A stretch of 43,213 bases of DNA, from NCBI GenBank assembly GCA_012520855.1, contig JAAYNO010000052.1, positions 1 through 43,213 of the forward strand, given 5' to 3'. Source of the stretch: Clostridiaceae bacterium (GTDB lineage: Bacteria > Bacillota > Clostridia > DSM-8532). This document shows, piece after piece, positions 18,328-27,351 of the stretch. The notes under the pieces were generated by a model, which was not told the origin of the DNA, made no database searches, and saw nothing but the letters and a program-made list of their open reading frames with translations. Every line of letters starts with the position of its first letter. The stretch's first letter is position 1. The translations under genes were made by a program, and so were the position numbers.

Positions 18328-18505
18328 GAGATCCTTCGCCAGATCCTTCGCTCCGTTCAGGATGATACGTCATGTAATTCATTTGTTTCAGTATGACATA
18401 ATCAGATTTTTCTCATTGTTTAAAATTTAGCTACGTGAACATGACGTGTCAGTTATATTTTCCTGAAATATTGCCAATAATTAAGTAAAAACCTTAGGAG
18501 GCAAT

Positions 18506-19099
18506 ATGAAACGTTTGGAAGGAACTGAAACGGCGATAAATCTTATGAGAGCTTTTGCCGGTGAATCACAGGCCAGAAACAGATATTATTTTGCTGCCGG
18601 TGTAGCAGATAAGGAAGGTTATAAACAAATAAAGGATGTTTTTATTGAAACTGCAGAGAATGAAAGAGCGCATGCCAAAGTATTCTATAACCTTATTTCA
18701 GAAGGCTTTCAAGGCAAACTCCCAATCAATATCGACATAAGTGCAGGGTATCCTGTTGTATCAGGTACCACTCTGGATCATTTAAAGGGTGGTGTTGACG
18801 GTGAACATGAGGAATTCGCCATTATATATCCCTCTTTTGCTCAGATAGCCCAGGATGAAGGTTTTCCTGAAGTGGCCAATACGTTCAGACTGATCGCAGA
18901 TATTGAAAACCACCATAAAGAAAGATTTGAAAAACTTTATGAGAATGTTAAGAACAATACTGTTTTTCACAAGGAACAGAAGGTACAATGGATTTGCAGT
19001 AATTGCGGGCATATTCACGAAGGTACTGATGCTCCCACCCTTTGTCCTGCGTGTAAGCATCCTCAGAGCTATTTTGAGGTCTTTATCGAAGCTTTTTAA
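18506..19099 (+). CDS. Rubrerythrin
   Basis: 197 aa; AFAGESQARNRYYFAAGVADKEGY, ENERAHAKVFY, DIENHHKERF diiron ligands, C-terminal WICSNCGHIHEGTDAPTLCPACKHPQSYFE rubredoxin domain. Confidence 0.97.
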   Translation: MKRLEGTETAINLMRAFAGESQARNRYYFAAGVADKEGYKQIKDVFIETAENERAHAKVFYNLISEGFQGKLPINIDISAGYPVVSGTTLDHLKGGVDGEHEEFAIIYPSFAQIAQDEGFPEVANTFRLIADIENHHKERFEKLYENVKNNTVFHKEQKVQWICSNCGHIHEGTDAPTLCPACKHPQSYFEVFIEAF

Positions 19100-19137
19100 C
19101 CTGTCCCGAGTAAAAACTAAGAATTTTATGAATCAGC

Positions 19138-19159
19138 AGCCCAGCATAAATGCTGGGCT
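19138..19159 (+). terminator. Hairpin downstream of rubrerythrin
   Basis: AGCCCAGCAT-aa-ATGCTGGGCT perfect 10-bp stem; T-rich tract only further downstream. Confidence 0.5.
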
Positions 19160-19248
19160 ACATATACGGTATTTATGTTTTGTCTCTGTTTTATTTTATT
19201 TTTCTATGATAGTATAATATCTGCATAAATTACCGGGGAGTTTTAAAT

Positions 19249-19992
19249 ATGAAGATAACGGCAATAAAAACAAGGCTTATAAAGGCATTTGATTGTTCAT
19301 TAGAAGATATAATCACTGAATCTATTGAGAGTATTAATGAAAACAGCGTTATAGCAATAACCTCGAAGGTTATTTCTCTTTGTGAAGGAAATGTGCTTGC
19401 ACTGGAAGGCAATTCAAAGGACACGCTGATAAAAGCCGAAGCCGACAGCTTTATTCCTAAAGAAGAGAGCAAGTACGGCGTTTACATTACTATAAAAGAT
19501 GGTTTTTTAACACCTTCAGCAGGTGTTGACGAATCCAATACCAATGGATATTTTGTTATGTGGCCAAAGAACCCCCAAAAGTCAGTAAACCGGATTTGGA
19601 GGTTCCTGAAAAATCAATATAAATTACAAAATGTAGGAGTAATAATAACCGACAGCACCACAAATCCATTAAGATTGGGTGTTACGGGAAGAGCTATCGC
19701 CCACTGTGGCTTTAAAAGCCTGAACTCTAAAATCGGCGAGAAAGATTTATTCAATAAAACACTCAGGCAGACCCGAATCGATGTGGCTAACGGTTTGGCA
19801 GCCAGTGCAGTGATATGCATGGGAGAATCTGATGAACAAACTCCCATAGCAGTTATTGAGGACATACCTTTTGTTGAATTTCAAAACCATGAACCAACCC
19901 CCGAAGAGTTGGCCTGGTTAAAAATCGATATAACAGATGATTTGTACGAGCCTCTTATTAATAGAGCCCCATGGATCCATAATAAAAAATGA
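19249..19992 (+). CDS. CofE-like (coenzyme F420-0:L-glutamate ligase fold) putative gamma-glutamyl ligase
   Basis: 247 aa; ENSVIAITSKVISLCEG, GVIITDSTTNPLRLGVTGRAIAHCGF, DVANGLAASAVICMGESDEQTPIAVI. Confidence 0.8.
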   Translation: MKITAIKTRLIKAFDCSLEDIITESIESINENSVIAITSKVISLCEGNVLALEGNSKDTLIKAEADSFIPKEESKYGVYITIKDGFLTPSAGVDESNTNGYFVMWPKNPQKSVNRIWRFLKNQYKLQNVGVIITDSTTNPLRLGVTGRAIAHCGFKSLNSKIGEKDLFNKTLRQTRIDVANGLAASAVICMGESDEQTPIAVIEDIPFVEFQNHEPTPEELAWLKIDITDDLYEPLINRAPWIHNKK

Positions 19993-19993
19993 C

Positions 19994-20728
19994 TTATTTT
20001 CTTGCCCCGCTTTTAGCAAGGGCATCGGCCCTTTCATTAAGCTCTATGCCTGTGTGACTCTCCACCTTGACCCATGTAATTTTTACACCGCTATTATCAA
20101 TATATTCTTTATATGCCTGTGTCATGGGGGTATTTGTCCGGAATTTGCCTGTTGCCCACTTTTCAATATTCTGAAAATCATAAAAAATGGTTATCTCATT
20201 TATCTCCTGGTCTTTGCACCATTCCAGAACCTCGATCACAGCCTGGATCTCACCTGCTACCTGACGGGAATTAAAGGCCTCTGGAGAATCTACCTTTCCA
20301 GAAATCTCAGCAACAATATTGTTTTCCTTTAATATAACAGCTCCATACCCTGTACATCCGTCGATAAAGGAACCGTCAACAAAGGCATAGTAAAGTGTTG
20401 ATACATCATGATCGAATATCTCTTTGCTATGCGGTTTTATTTTTTTGGGTTTATTTTTGGCTCCAGGATTTACTGTAACACCAAGTGATTCGGTAATACG
20501 TTTAAATTGATCCTCAGACATATCAGAGTCTCTTCTGAAGTTAAAGGATCGCCTTTTGGGACTGTAATCAACTATAAGCTTTCCTAAAGGTGTATCTTTA
20601 TCTTTTAACTGGATTTTTAACATGTAATCTCTTATAAGAGCTATTTCCGGTTCAACCCCAAGAGCCAGTAATTTGGGTTCCAGATCGCAGTAAATTGATT
20701 TAAGTTCTTCTTCACAAATATAAGTCAT
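19994..20728 (-). CDS. RNase H type I family protein with an extra N-terminal domain
   Basis: 244 aa; YYAFVDGSFIDGCTGYGAVIL, AGEIQAVIEVLEWC, YDFQNIEKWATGKF, VESHTGIELNERADALAKSGARK. Confidence 0.9.
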   Translation of the reverse strand: MTYICEEELKSIYCDLEPKLLALGVEPEIALIRDYMLKIQLKDKDTPLGKLIVDYSPKRRSFNFRRDSDMSEDQFKRITESLGVTVNPGAKNKPKKIKPHSKEIFDHDVSTLYYAFVDGSFIDGCTGYGAVILKENNIVAEISGKVDSPEAFNSRQVAGEIQAVIEVLEWCKDQEINEITIFYDFQNIEKWATGKFRTNTPMTQAYKEYIDNSGVKITWVKVESHTGIELNERADALAKSGARK

Positions 20729-20749
20729 TATATACTCCTGTGATTTATA

Positions 20750-21814
20750 TTAAAGATATTTTATCAAAACATCAGGGTTCAGGCTATACAGAAGCGCAGA
20801 CTCCCGGGTGATATAACCCTTTTTATATAGCTCACTTATACTCATATCCATGCTTTGCATTCCGATATTTTTGCTTGAATGAATCACCGAGTCTATTTGG
20901 TAGGTCTTATTTTCGCGGATCAAATTTTGTATGGCGTTAGTTGCCGTCATTATTTCAAAAGCAGCAGCCCGTCCTCTCTTTTCCGAAGGCAATAGCTGCT
21001 GGGAAATAACAGCCTTTAGTATGGTAGAAAGCTGCATACGGATCTGATGCTGTTGGTTGGGAGGAAATACATCAATTATACGATCTATCGTTTTTGCAGC
21101 TCCCAGAGTATGAAGGGTCGATAATACCAAATGGCCTGTTTCAGCTGCAGTCATGGCAATGGATATGGTTTCAAGATCCCTCATCTCACCTACAAGTATT
21201 ACATCGGGTGATTCCCTTAAAGCAGCTCTCAGTGCACGTGCGTAGCTTTGGGTATCTTGCCCTATCTCTCTTTGATTCACAACGCTCATCTTATGTTGAT
21301 GAAGAAATTCAATTGGTTCTTCAAGAGTTAATATATGACATTTTCGTGTTCTGTTGATGAGGTCGATAATACATGACAAAGTTGTCGACTTACCGCTTCC
21401 CGTTGGTCCCGTAACGAGTACCAGCCCTTTATTGAGCTGATGCATTTGCAAGACAGCTTCAGGGATCAGCAAATCCTTTGGATCGGGCAGTTGTGTAAAA
21501 ACCAATCTAATGGCAGCCGCAAGCGAACCCCTTTGTAAAAAGGTATTCACACGGAACCGTCCCATCCTGGATATCGAAAGGGAAAAATCTTTATCACCCA
21601 CCGATAAAAAATCCCTGAAAGAGTTCTCATCATCGAATAACTCTCTTACCAGTGCTCTGGTGTCATCGGGATTGAGGGTTCTATCTCCAATATGCTCAAA
21701 TTCGCCCTTAACCTTGATCAACGGAGGCACTCCCACTGTTATATGCAGATCGGATGCACCTTTTTCAAGAGCTATCCCCAGCAGTTCTTTAATTTTATAA
21801 TCATAATGTTCCAT
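20750..21814 (-). CDS. pilT: Type IV pilus retraction ATPase
   Basis: LVTGPTGSGKSTTLSCIIDLINRT Walker A, ILTLEEPIEF, AALRESPDVILVGEMRDLETI, HLVLSTLHTLGAAKTIDRIIDVFPP. Start at MEHYDYKIKELLGIAL. Confidence 0.94.
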   Translation of the reverse strand: MEHYDYKIKELLGIALEKGASDLHITVGVPPLIKVKGEFEHIGDRTLNPDDTRALVRELFDDENSFRDFLSVGDKDFSLSISRMGRFRVNTFLQRGSLAAAIRLVFTQLPDPKDLLIPEAVLQMHQLNKGLVLVTGPTGSGKSTTLSCIIDLINRTRKCHILTLEEPIEFLHQHKMSVVNQREIGQDTQSYARALRAALRESPDVILVGEMRDLETISIAMTAAETGHLVLSTLHTLGAAKTIDRIIDVFPPNQQHQIRMQLSTILKAVISQQLLPSEKRGRAAAFEIMTATNAIQNLIRENKTYQIDSVIHSSKNIGMQSMDMSISELYKKGYITRESALLYSLNPDVLIKYL

Positions 21815-22314
21815 TATGGATTCCCTTCCCACAGATCTATAGTATTTTTATATTCGAAGGGCTCATTCCAGAGCCTCCATTCAATTACAGAGCAGATATC
21901 ATTTATTCTGCTTTCATCATTCGGCTGGGAGACTTCAATTTTGACCTCCAGATGCCTGTTATAAGAATCAACTGTAAGAATAATGGTTCTCTCGATGATC
22001 ACTTTCAAACCATCAGGATCTTTCCTGATTATAACATCAGACCCCAGATTGCTTTCCAGAATAGAGAAAAATGATTCCGGATCGTTGTCCATACTGTTCA
22101 GTGATTCCTTGACGGCTGACTTGACCTTGTATAAAAAACGTTTTCCTTCAGCATCCAGAGTATAGTATACCTTGTTTGTCTCGGCATTTCTTCGGGCTAA
22201 TTTCAGCTCCTGAGCAGAGGTAACGATACTTACAACAGCAAATATGACCAATGACAGTAAGAATAGCGATATTAAAACAGTGGAGCTGCCTCTTTCAGAT
22301 TTCAGCCTATTCAT
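21814..22314 (-). CDS. Minor pilin / PilX-like membrane-anchored protein
   Basis: MNRLKSERGSSTVLISLFLLSLVIFAVVSIVTSAQELKLARRNAE: single N-terminal TM typical of PilX-like proteins, in a pilus cluster. Confidence 0.6.
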   Translation of the reverse strand: MNRLKSERGSSTVLISLFLLSLVIFAVVSIVTSAQELKLARRNAETNKVYYTLDAEGKRFLYKVKSAVKESLNSMDNDPESFFSILESNLGSDVIIRKDPDGLKVIIERTIILTVDSYNRHLEVKIEVSQPNDESRINDICSVIEWRLWNEPFEYKNTIDLWEGNP

Positions 22315-22798
22315 TGATTTCACCCCAAAAAGATAAATCCTCGATAATTGTTGAAACGCTATAAATCTCAGGCTCGCTATCCTTTTCAAATGGATAGGGT
22401 CCAAGCCTTACGACCCTCAGGTCCATATGTAAAAGACCTTTCTGCTCTTCAGATAATGGGATCATACTGCCATATATGGCATAATTAACTGAATCGTCCT
22501 TAAATGTTGAAGGATTCCATTGCTCATCATAATATACAGTAAACCTGCTTTCTTTTTGAGGAGCATCCAAAACCCTCTGAAACTCCTCAATCAACCTGTT
22601 GGTTTCCAATACTGCATTGTCGATATCAACAGCTTTTTGATGGGTCACCTGTGAAGTGACAAAAAGCTTTAATACCCCAACTGATAAAACAGCCAGAATA
22701 CATACTGCTATAATCATTTCTATTAATGTAAACCCGTTTTTTTTCGATATCACAGTATCTCTCCCATTAGTCTGATCTGAGTTTAAAAAAACTGTCAT
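22307..22798 (-). CDS. Type IV prepilin-like protein (start uncertain)
   Basis: ISKKNGFTLIEMIIAVCILAVLSVGVLKLF: class III prepilin cleavage motif G|FTLIE. Confidence 0.85.
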   Translation of the reverse strand: MTVFLNSDQTNGRDTVISKKNGFTLIEMIIAVCILAVLSVGVLKLFVTSQVTHQKAVDIDNAVLETNRLIEEFQRVLDAPQKESRFTVYYDEQWNPSTFKDDSVNYAIYGSMIPLSEEQKGLLHMDLRVVRLGPYPFEKDSEPEIYSVSTIIEDLSFWGEINE

Positions 22799-23288
22799 AG
22801 GTTTTATGACCGTTAATCCCCGCTTTAATAAAAATACCCTGATCTTCTTCGCTAAGATTTATCTCAAATAAGTCAATCCTCGCTATAGGCTGGCTTATAT
22901 CAACTTCCGGATATTCATCCTCTAACACTATTGCTTCGTAAAGATAGCCGTCATAGTGGAAAATCCATGTATCATATATTTTATCATTGATTTTTTCATG
23001 GATCACAAGGGCATTATTTCCGCTGATAGTATCCGGTTTTACCTCCAGACAACCTGATATGTCGTATTGACGTATTTTCGTAGTTACGAAAGAATATGCT
23101 ATCCTTAATTCCGAAGTGCTTTCTTTTGCTGCATAAATCCTTTGATATGCACCTACGGCCGATACAGCAAGGCTAAAGCACCCTGCACCCAGTAATATAA
23201 GAAGTATCATGGATGCGAGGGTTTCGATAAGGGCCCGTCCTTTATTTTGTTTTAATTCGATATAGCCGCTATCAGGATCCCTTTTCAT
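22767..23288 (-). CDS. Pseudopilin-like protein
   Basis: 173 aa; GRALIETLASMILLILLGAGCFSLAVSAVGAYQRIYAAKE: ALIET prepilin-like N-terminus and TM helix. Confidence 0.65.
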   Translation of the reverse strand: MKRDPDSGYIELKQNKGRALIETLASMILLILLGAGCFSLAVSAVGAYQRIYAAKESTSELRIAYSFVTTKIRQYDISGCLEVKPDTISGNNALVIHEKINDKIYDTWIFHYDGYLYEAIVLEDEYPEVDISQPIARIDLFEINLSEEDQGIFIKAGINGHKTYDSFFKLRSD

Positions 23289-23586
23289 AAACCTCCACCA
23301 CAGGCATCACGTTGGATGCGAATATTTCATAATAGTAATAATATCTTTCATAGTCCAGCACGATTCCATAATAGTTATTAAGATATTCCAGATCTGGCGG
23401 ATAACTGCCTTCTATAGCATAGCACTGAACACACGCTCTTTCGATGGCTTCTTTGATTCTTCCCGGCTGGGCATCGCTGTTTTTTGAATAGACGCCGTTC
23501 ATGGTCGTTATTGAATAAAAAACTATAAAAATCAGGATTATGAACAAAAAAGGCTGAACCCAGCTAAAGACGTTTTTCTTTCCCAA
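23272..23586 (-). CDS. Small membrane-anchored protein of the pilus cluster
   Basis: 104 aa; one N-terminal TM, ACVQCYAIEGSYPPDLEYLNNYYG resembling pilin-type globular segments. Confidence 0.6.
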   Translation of the reverse strand: MGKKNVFSWVQPFLFIILIFIVFYSITTMNGVYSKNSDAQPGRIKEAIERACVQCYAIEGSYPPDLEYLNNYYGIVLDYERYYYYYEIFASNVMPVVEVYEKGS

Positions 23587-23598
23587 CTTGTCTCCCCC

Positions 23599-24762
23599 CT
23601 ATCCAATAGAAGACATCATGCCGATAAGTGGTAATAATACCGATAAAAGTATGATTGCAAGAATAATTGATAAAAAAGACACCAATGCAGGCTCAATTAT
23701 TCTGCTGAATCCTTGAAGCGAAAGCTCGGCCTCTTTTCCATAAACTTTTGATATTTTTTCTATCATGCTGTCCAGGTTTCCGGATCTTTCGCCTGTTCTG
23801 AGCATTTTAACAAAAAGCTCAGGAAAGATCCCTGTATTTTTTACGGCATCCGACAATGATTCCCCTTCTGATATCTCCAGGGAAGCTTCTTTAAGTTTAG
23901 ATGCTACATAGCCGTTTCGCATCAGACCTTTTACGGTATTAAACCCGTCTGTTAAATGCATGCCGCTTTTTGTCGTAAGACTAAGCCCCAGACCAAATCT
24001 GGAGGCTATAATCTTTTTATATATCGGTCCAGAGATTGGATTATGTACTTTGATACGATCAAAAATCAGCTTACCTTTTTGTGTTTTAAAAAAGACAATC
24101 AGTATAAGAATAATTGGTATTGCTATCACGGCAAGCCAGAAAAGTATTTTTTGAAGACTTACAGTAAACAAAAATAAATACTCAGCCTCTTTGGGCATCT
24201 GTCCCCCAAGGCTTGTAACGATCTCACCGAACATTGGTATGATCTTAATGATCATCAGGAATATCACGCCAAGCATAAGTATGGCTAAAGCAGCTGGATA
24301 TGCAACTGCATTTTTTATTCTTTTATTGATTTCAGCCTCGGATTCGTAATACTCCGAAAGGTTCTCCATTACAATATCGAGCATTCCCGTCATTTCACCG
24401 ATTTTAATCATATGAAGCATATAATCGGGAAAACTTTCATCAAGGGAAAAGGCTTGATACATTGTCATTCCTTCAATTATTCTCTCTGATATTCCTTTCA
24501 GGGAGGCTTTTAATTCAGGCTGAGTTATATCATCAGCCAAAAGTGGGATCCCTTCGACAGGGTTTGCCCCGGACTGAAAAACTAAAGCAAGCTGGTGGCA
24601 GAGCAAGGAAAGCTCCATGGCGCTAAGCTTCTTCTTCTTTGAAGACTTGACTTTATTCATTATCTTATCCACTCCGTCCATAAAGTGTGCAGTCTTTTTA
24701 TACAGAAATCCCGACAAATCACAGCCTCGTTGGGCTGAACAATTCAGCTTTCGCCAAGCCAT
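23599..24762 (-). CDS. pilC: Type II secretion / type IV pilus inner membrane protein (PilC/GspF)
   Basis: 387 aa; LSLLCHQLALVFQSGANPVEGIPLLADD, MTGMLDIVMENLSEYYESEAEINKRIKNAVAYPAAL, LRTGERSGNLDSMIEKISKVYGKEAE...IIEPALVSFLSIILAIILLSVLLPLI. Confidence 0.94.
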   Translation of the reverse strand: MAWRKLNCSAQRGCDLSGFLYKKTAHFMDGVDKIMNKVKSSKKKKLSAMELSLLCHQLALVFQSGANPVEGIPLLADDITQPELKASLKGISERIIEGMTMYQAFSLDESFPDYMLHMIKIGEMTGMLDIVMENLSEYYESEAEINKRIKNAVAYPAALAILMLGVIFLMIIKIIPMFGEIVTSLGGQMPKEAEYLFLFTVSLQKILFWLAVIAIPIILILIVFFKTQKGKLIFDRIKVHNPISGPIYKKIIASRFGLGLSLTTKSGMHLTDGFNTVKGLMRNGYVASKLKEASLEISEGESLSDAVKNTGIFPELFVKMLRTGERSGNLDSMIEKISKVYGKEAELSLQGFSRIIEPALVSFLSIILAIILLSVLLPLIGMMSSIG

Positions 24763-24814
24763 TTAAATTTCTTTAAATATTATACCAATTATTGGCGACA
24801 ACAAAACGCCTTTT

Positions 24815-26503
24815 TCAGCAAATATTCAGTTTTTTCAGGGCTTTTTCCGCGCCTTCACAAATTTCTTTTACACATCCTTCTTCAAAGGGTGAACGCAGCC
24901 CGGAGCTATTAAGAAGATCAATAAAAGTCATTGTACCAGCCTTTTTGCTGAAATCCAGATATTTTTCCCATGCAGCCTTATAATCTTCAGCCATCAAATT
25001 TCTGAATTGCAAAGCAATGGTTTGTGCGAGGCAGTAGTCGATATAGTAAAAAGGAACACTGTAAATATGGGTCTGGGCCTGCCAGCGGCCGCCTTTACCG
25101 AAAAATTCATCATCCTCATAATCCAGATAAGGCTGGAATTCATTTTCTATGCGTTTCCATGCATCCTTTCGCTCACTGGGCCTCATATCCGGATTACTGT
25201 AGATTACATGCTGGAATTCATCAACAGCACAGCCATATGGTATAAAAACAAGGGCGGAAGCAAGATGCATATATTTGTATTTCTCAGTTTCATCCCCGAA
25301 AAATAGCTTCATCCAAGGCAAGGTAAAGAACTCCATGCTCATGGAATGGACTTCGCATGCTTCCAATGTAGGCTGCTTGTATTCATAAATCTCAATATCC
25401 TTCGCAAGATACCCGTTAAGGGCATGGCCTGCCTCATGGGTCAGCACATCTATATCACCGCTGGTCCCGTTAAAATTCGCAAAAATAAAGGGAGATTCAT
25501 GATCCGGGATATATGTCATATACCCGCCGGGAGCCTTTCCCTTTCGGCTCAGGCAATCCAGAAGCTCATTTTCCAGCATAAAGCGGAAAAATTCGCTAGT
25601 TTCCTTTGACAACTCGTCATACATCTTTTCCCCCGCTTCAAATATCTCTTCAGGCGTTCCATGGGGCTTGGGATTACCGTCCCTGAAATAAAGCGGTGCA
25701 TCTATGAAAGTAGCCTTTTTAAGCCCCAGCATCTTCCTTCTTGTTTCCTCTATCCTCAGGGAAAGAGGGACCATGTGCTTTTTGACCTCTTCCTTGAATG
25801 CTTTGACTTCGACGGGGCCGTAACAGTTCCTTCTCATGCGGATATAGCCAAGCTCGACGTAATTTTCAAAGCCAAGTTTTTTCGCCATGGCCGTGCGTAC
25901 CCTGACAAGCTTGTCAAAGATCTCATCCAGCTTATCTCCGTTTTCGGCAAAGAATTCGGTGCGCTTTCTGAATGCTTCCTTCCTTATATTGCGGTCGGGT
26001 GACTCCATATAAGGCCGGAGCTGTGACAAATTGAGCTTTTTCCCATCAAAATCAAGCTGTGCTGATGCCATCAGCTTTACATATTCGCTGGTAAGCCTGT
26101 TTTCTTCCTGCAAATCGGGAATGATAGCAGGGTCGAAAGCTTTCAGGTCCAGTTCGGCATTAATGAATAAAAGAGCTCCAAGTCTTTCTTCCAGTTCCTT
26201 TCTGAACCTGGAAGAAACAAAAGCCCTGTAAAAATCAGTGACCAAATTTTCCATGACAGGGGTGTTCTCGTCAAAGTAATCTTTTTCCTTGTCATAGAAC
26301 TCATCTTCTGTGTTCACAGTGTGCCTGATATGCGCTATGGTCCTCATAGTTTCAACTTTTTTGCATATACCGGTAAAATCATTATATGCTTTGAACTGCT
26401 CATCGGCAGAACAGGCATTTTTTACTCTTTCGGTCAATATCCTTATCTCCCTGCCGACAGCTTCGATATCAGGCCTTGTATAAGTCATTTCCGAAAATTT
26501 CAT
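24815..26503 (-). CDS. M3 family oligoendopeptidase
   Basis: 562 aa; TSGDIDVLTHEAGHALNGY (HExxH with distal Glu EACEVHSMSME). Confidence 0.94.
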   Translation of the reverse strand: MKFSEMTYTRPDIEAVGREIRILTERVKNACSADEQFKAYNDFTGICKKVETMRTIAHIRHTVNTEDEFYDKEKDYFDENTPVMENLVTDFYRAFVSSRFRKELEERLGALLFINAELDLKAFDPAIIPDLQEENRLTSEYVKLMASAQLDFDGKKLNLSQLRPYMESPDRNIRKEAFRKRTEFFAENGDKLDEIFDKLVRVRTAMAKKLGFENYVELGYIRMRRNCYGPVEVKAFKEEVKKHMVPLSLRIEETRRKMLGLKKATFIDAPLYFRDGNPKPHGTPEEIFEAGEKMYDELSKETSEFFRFMLENELLDCLSRKGKAPGGYMTYIPDHESPFIFANFNGTSGDIDVLTHEAGHALNGYLAKDIEIYEYKQPTLEACEVHSMSMEFFTLPWMKLFFGDETEKYKYMHLASALVFIPYGCAVDEFQHVIYSNPDMRPSERKDAWKRIENEFQPYLDYEDDEFFGKGGRWQAQTHIYSVPFYYIDYCLAQTIALQFRNLMAEDYKAAWEKYLDFSKKAGTMTFIDLLNSSGLRSPFEEGCVKEICEGAEKALKKLNIC

Positions 26504-26527
26504 ATCCTTATTTCTCCTTTATTAAAT

Positions 26528-26593
26528 AAAATTGCCGTGCAATGTTTTCTGCCTTTTTCTATACTAGCATAATAACCATTGTACGGCAATTTT
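26528..26593 (-). repeat. Long-armed inverted repeat (possible terminator or leader element)
   Basis: AAAATTGCCGTgCAATG ... CATTGtACGGCAATTTT, arms about 17 nt with a spacer of about 32 nt. Confidence 0.6.
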
Positions 26594-26632
26594 ATCAGGG
26601 AGTTTTCTTTGCTTCACTGCAAGATGAAACTA

Positions 26633-27028
26633 TCAGTTAAAATCCATTGTTATCTCAAAGCTTGAATAGAATCCATCGTACACATATTGGCTTTCGTCTA
26701 TGAATATTGAAATGTAGACACCATCGAGTCTGCTTTCCATAAAGTAGCTGTAATCCATCGGATCTTCTATAAAACCTACTCCCCCCTGAAGTATTTTTCT
26801 GTAGAAAGCGATCATATCTTTTATTTCATAGCGGCTTATTCCTGATATTATATACCTTCTGTTTCCACCTTCCTCATACTTTATAGTCGAAGTTATCTCA
26901 CTTTCACTAGGTATGGGAACCAGTCCGGTACGGTCAAATATTGCAATCGGAAACGGCAGTGGATCAATCATATCAAGAATGATTTCTGCCTGCTTATCAG
27001 ACAGACGGTCTTTATCTCTATCCACCAT
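26633..27028 (-). CDS. Hypothetical protein, 131 aa
   Basis: Open frame behind AAAAGGAG; MVDRDKDRLSDKQAEIILDMIDPLPFPIAIFDRTGLVPIP...; no family recognised. Confidence 0.6.
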   Translation of the reverse strand: MVDRDKDRLSDKQAEIILDMIDPLPFPIAIFDRTGLVPIPSESEITSTIKYEEGGNRRYIISGISRYEIKDMIAFYRKILQGGVGFIEDPMDYSYFMESRLDGVYISIFIDESQYVYDGFYSSFEITMDFN

Positions 27029-27351
27029 GATTTAACTCCTTTTTATCTTATTAGTCCGGAGTATACTAAAGCTGCAAATAAATCTTATTAAACTGAGTTT
27101 ATAATTGTAATTTTATAAATCGTCAGAATAAAATAACATATAAAATATTATTCTATTTAGTACAAAAAACATTTTTTTAGCGACCATCGTTTTGATTGTC
27201 ATATAAATTGATGAAAATAATTAATTTAAAACATGAATATTTTATATCAAATTCTATATCCACTTTTCCTTCAATATGCTATAATATCCAACAATACACG
27301 AGTAAATCAATAGGAAAACAGAGAAATTATATTCGCTATGGAGGATAGAAT

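Noticed and set aside
21541-21570. ACACGGAACCGTCCCATCC as another GGACGG repeat copy
   Set aside because: It is coding sequence inside pilT (MGRFRVNT) and does not form the hairpin.
22307-23288. Overlapping prepilin ORFs as one frameshifted gene
   Set aside because: Each has its own N-terminal TM/prepilin-like signal; short overlaps are normal in pilin clusters.
27029-27351. SAM riboswitch (S-box) or T-box upstream of metA
   Set aside because: The AT-rich leader shows no recognisable S-box core or T-box motif by eye; Infernal would be needed to exclude it fully.
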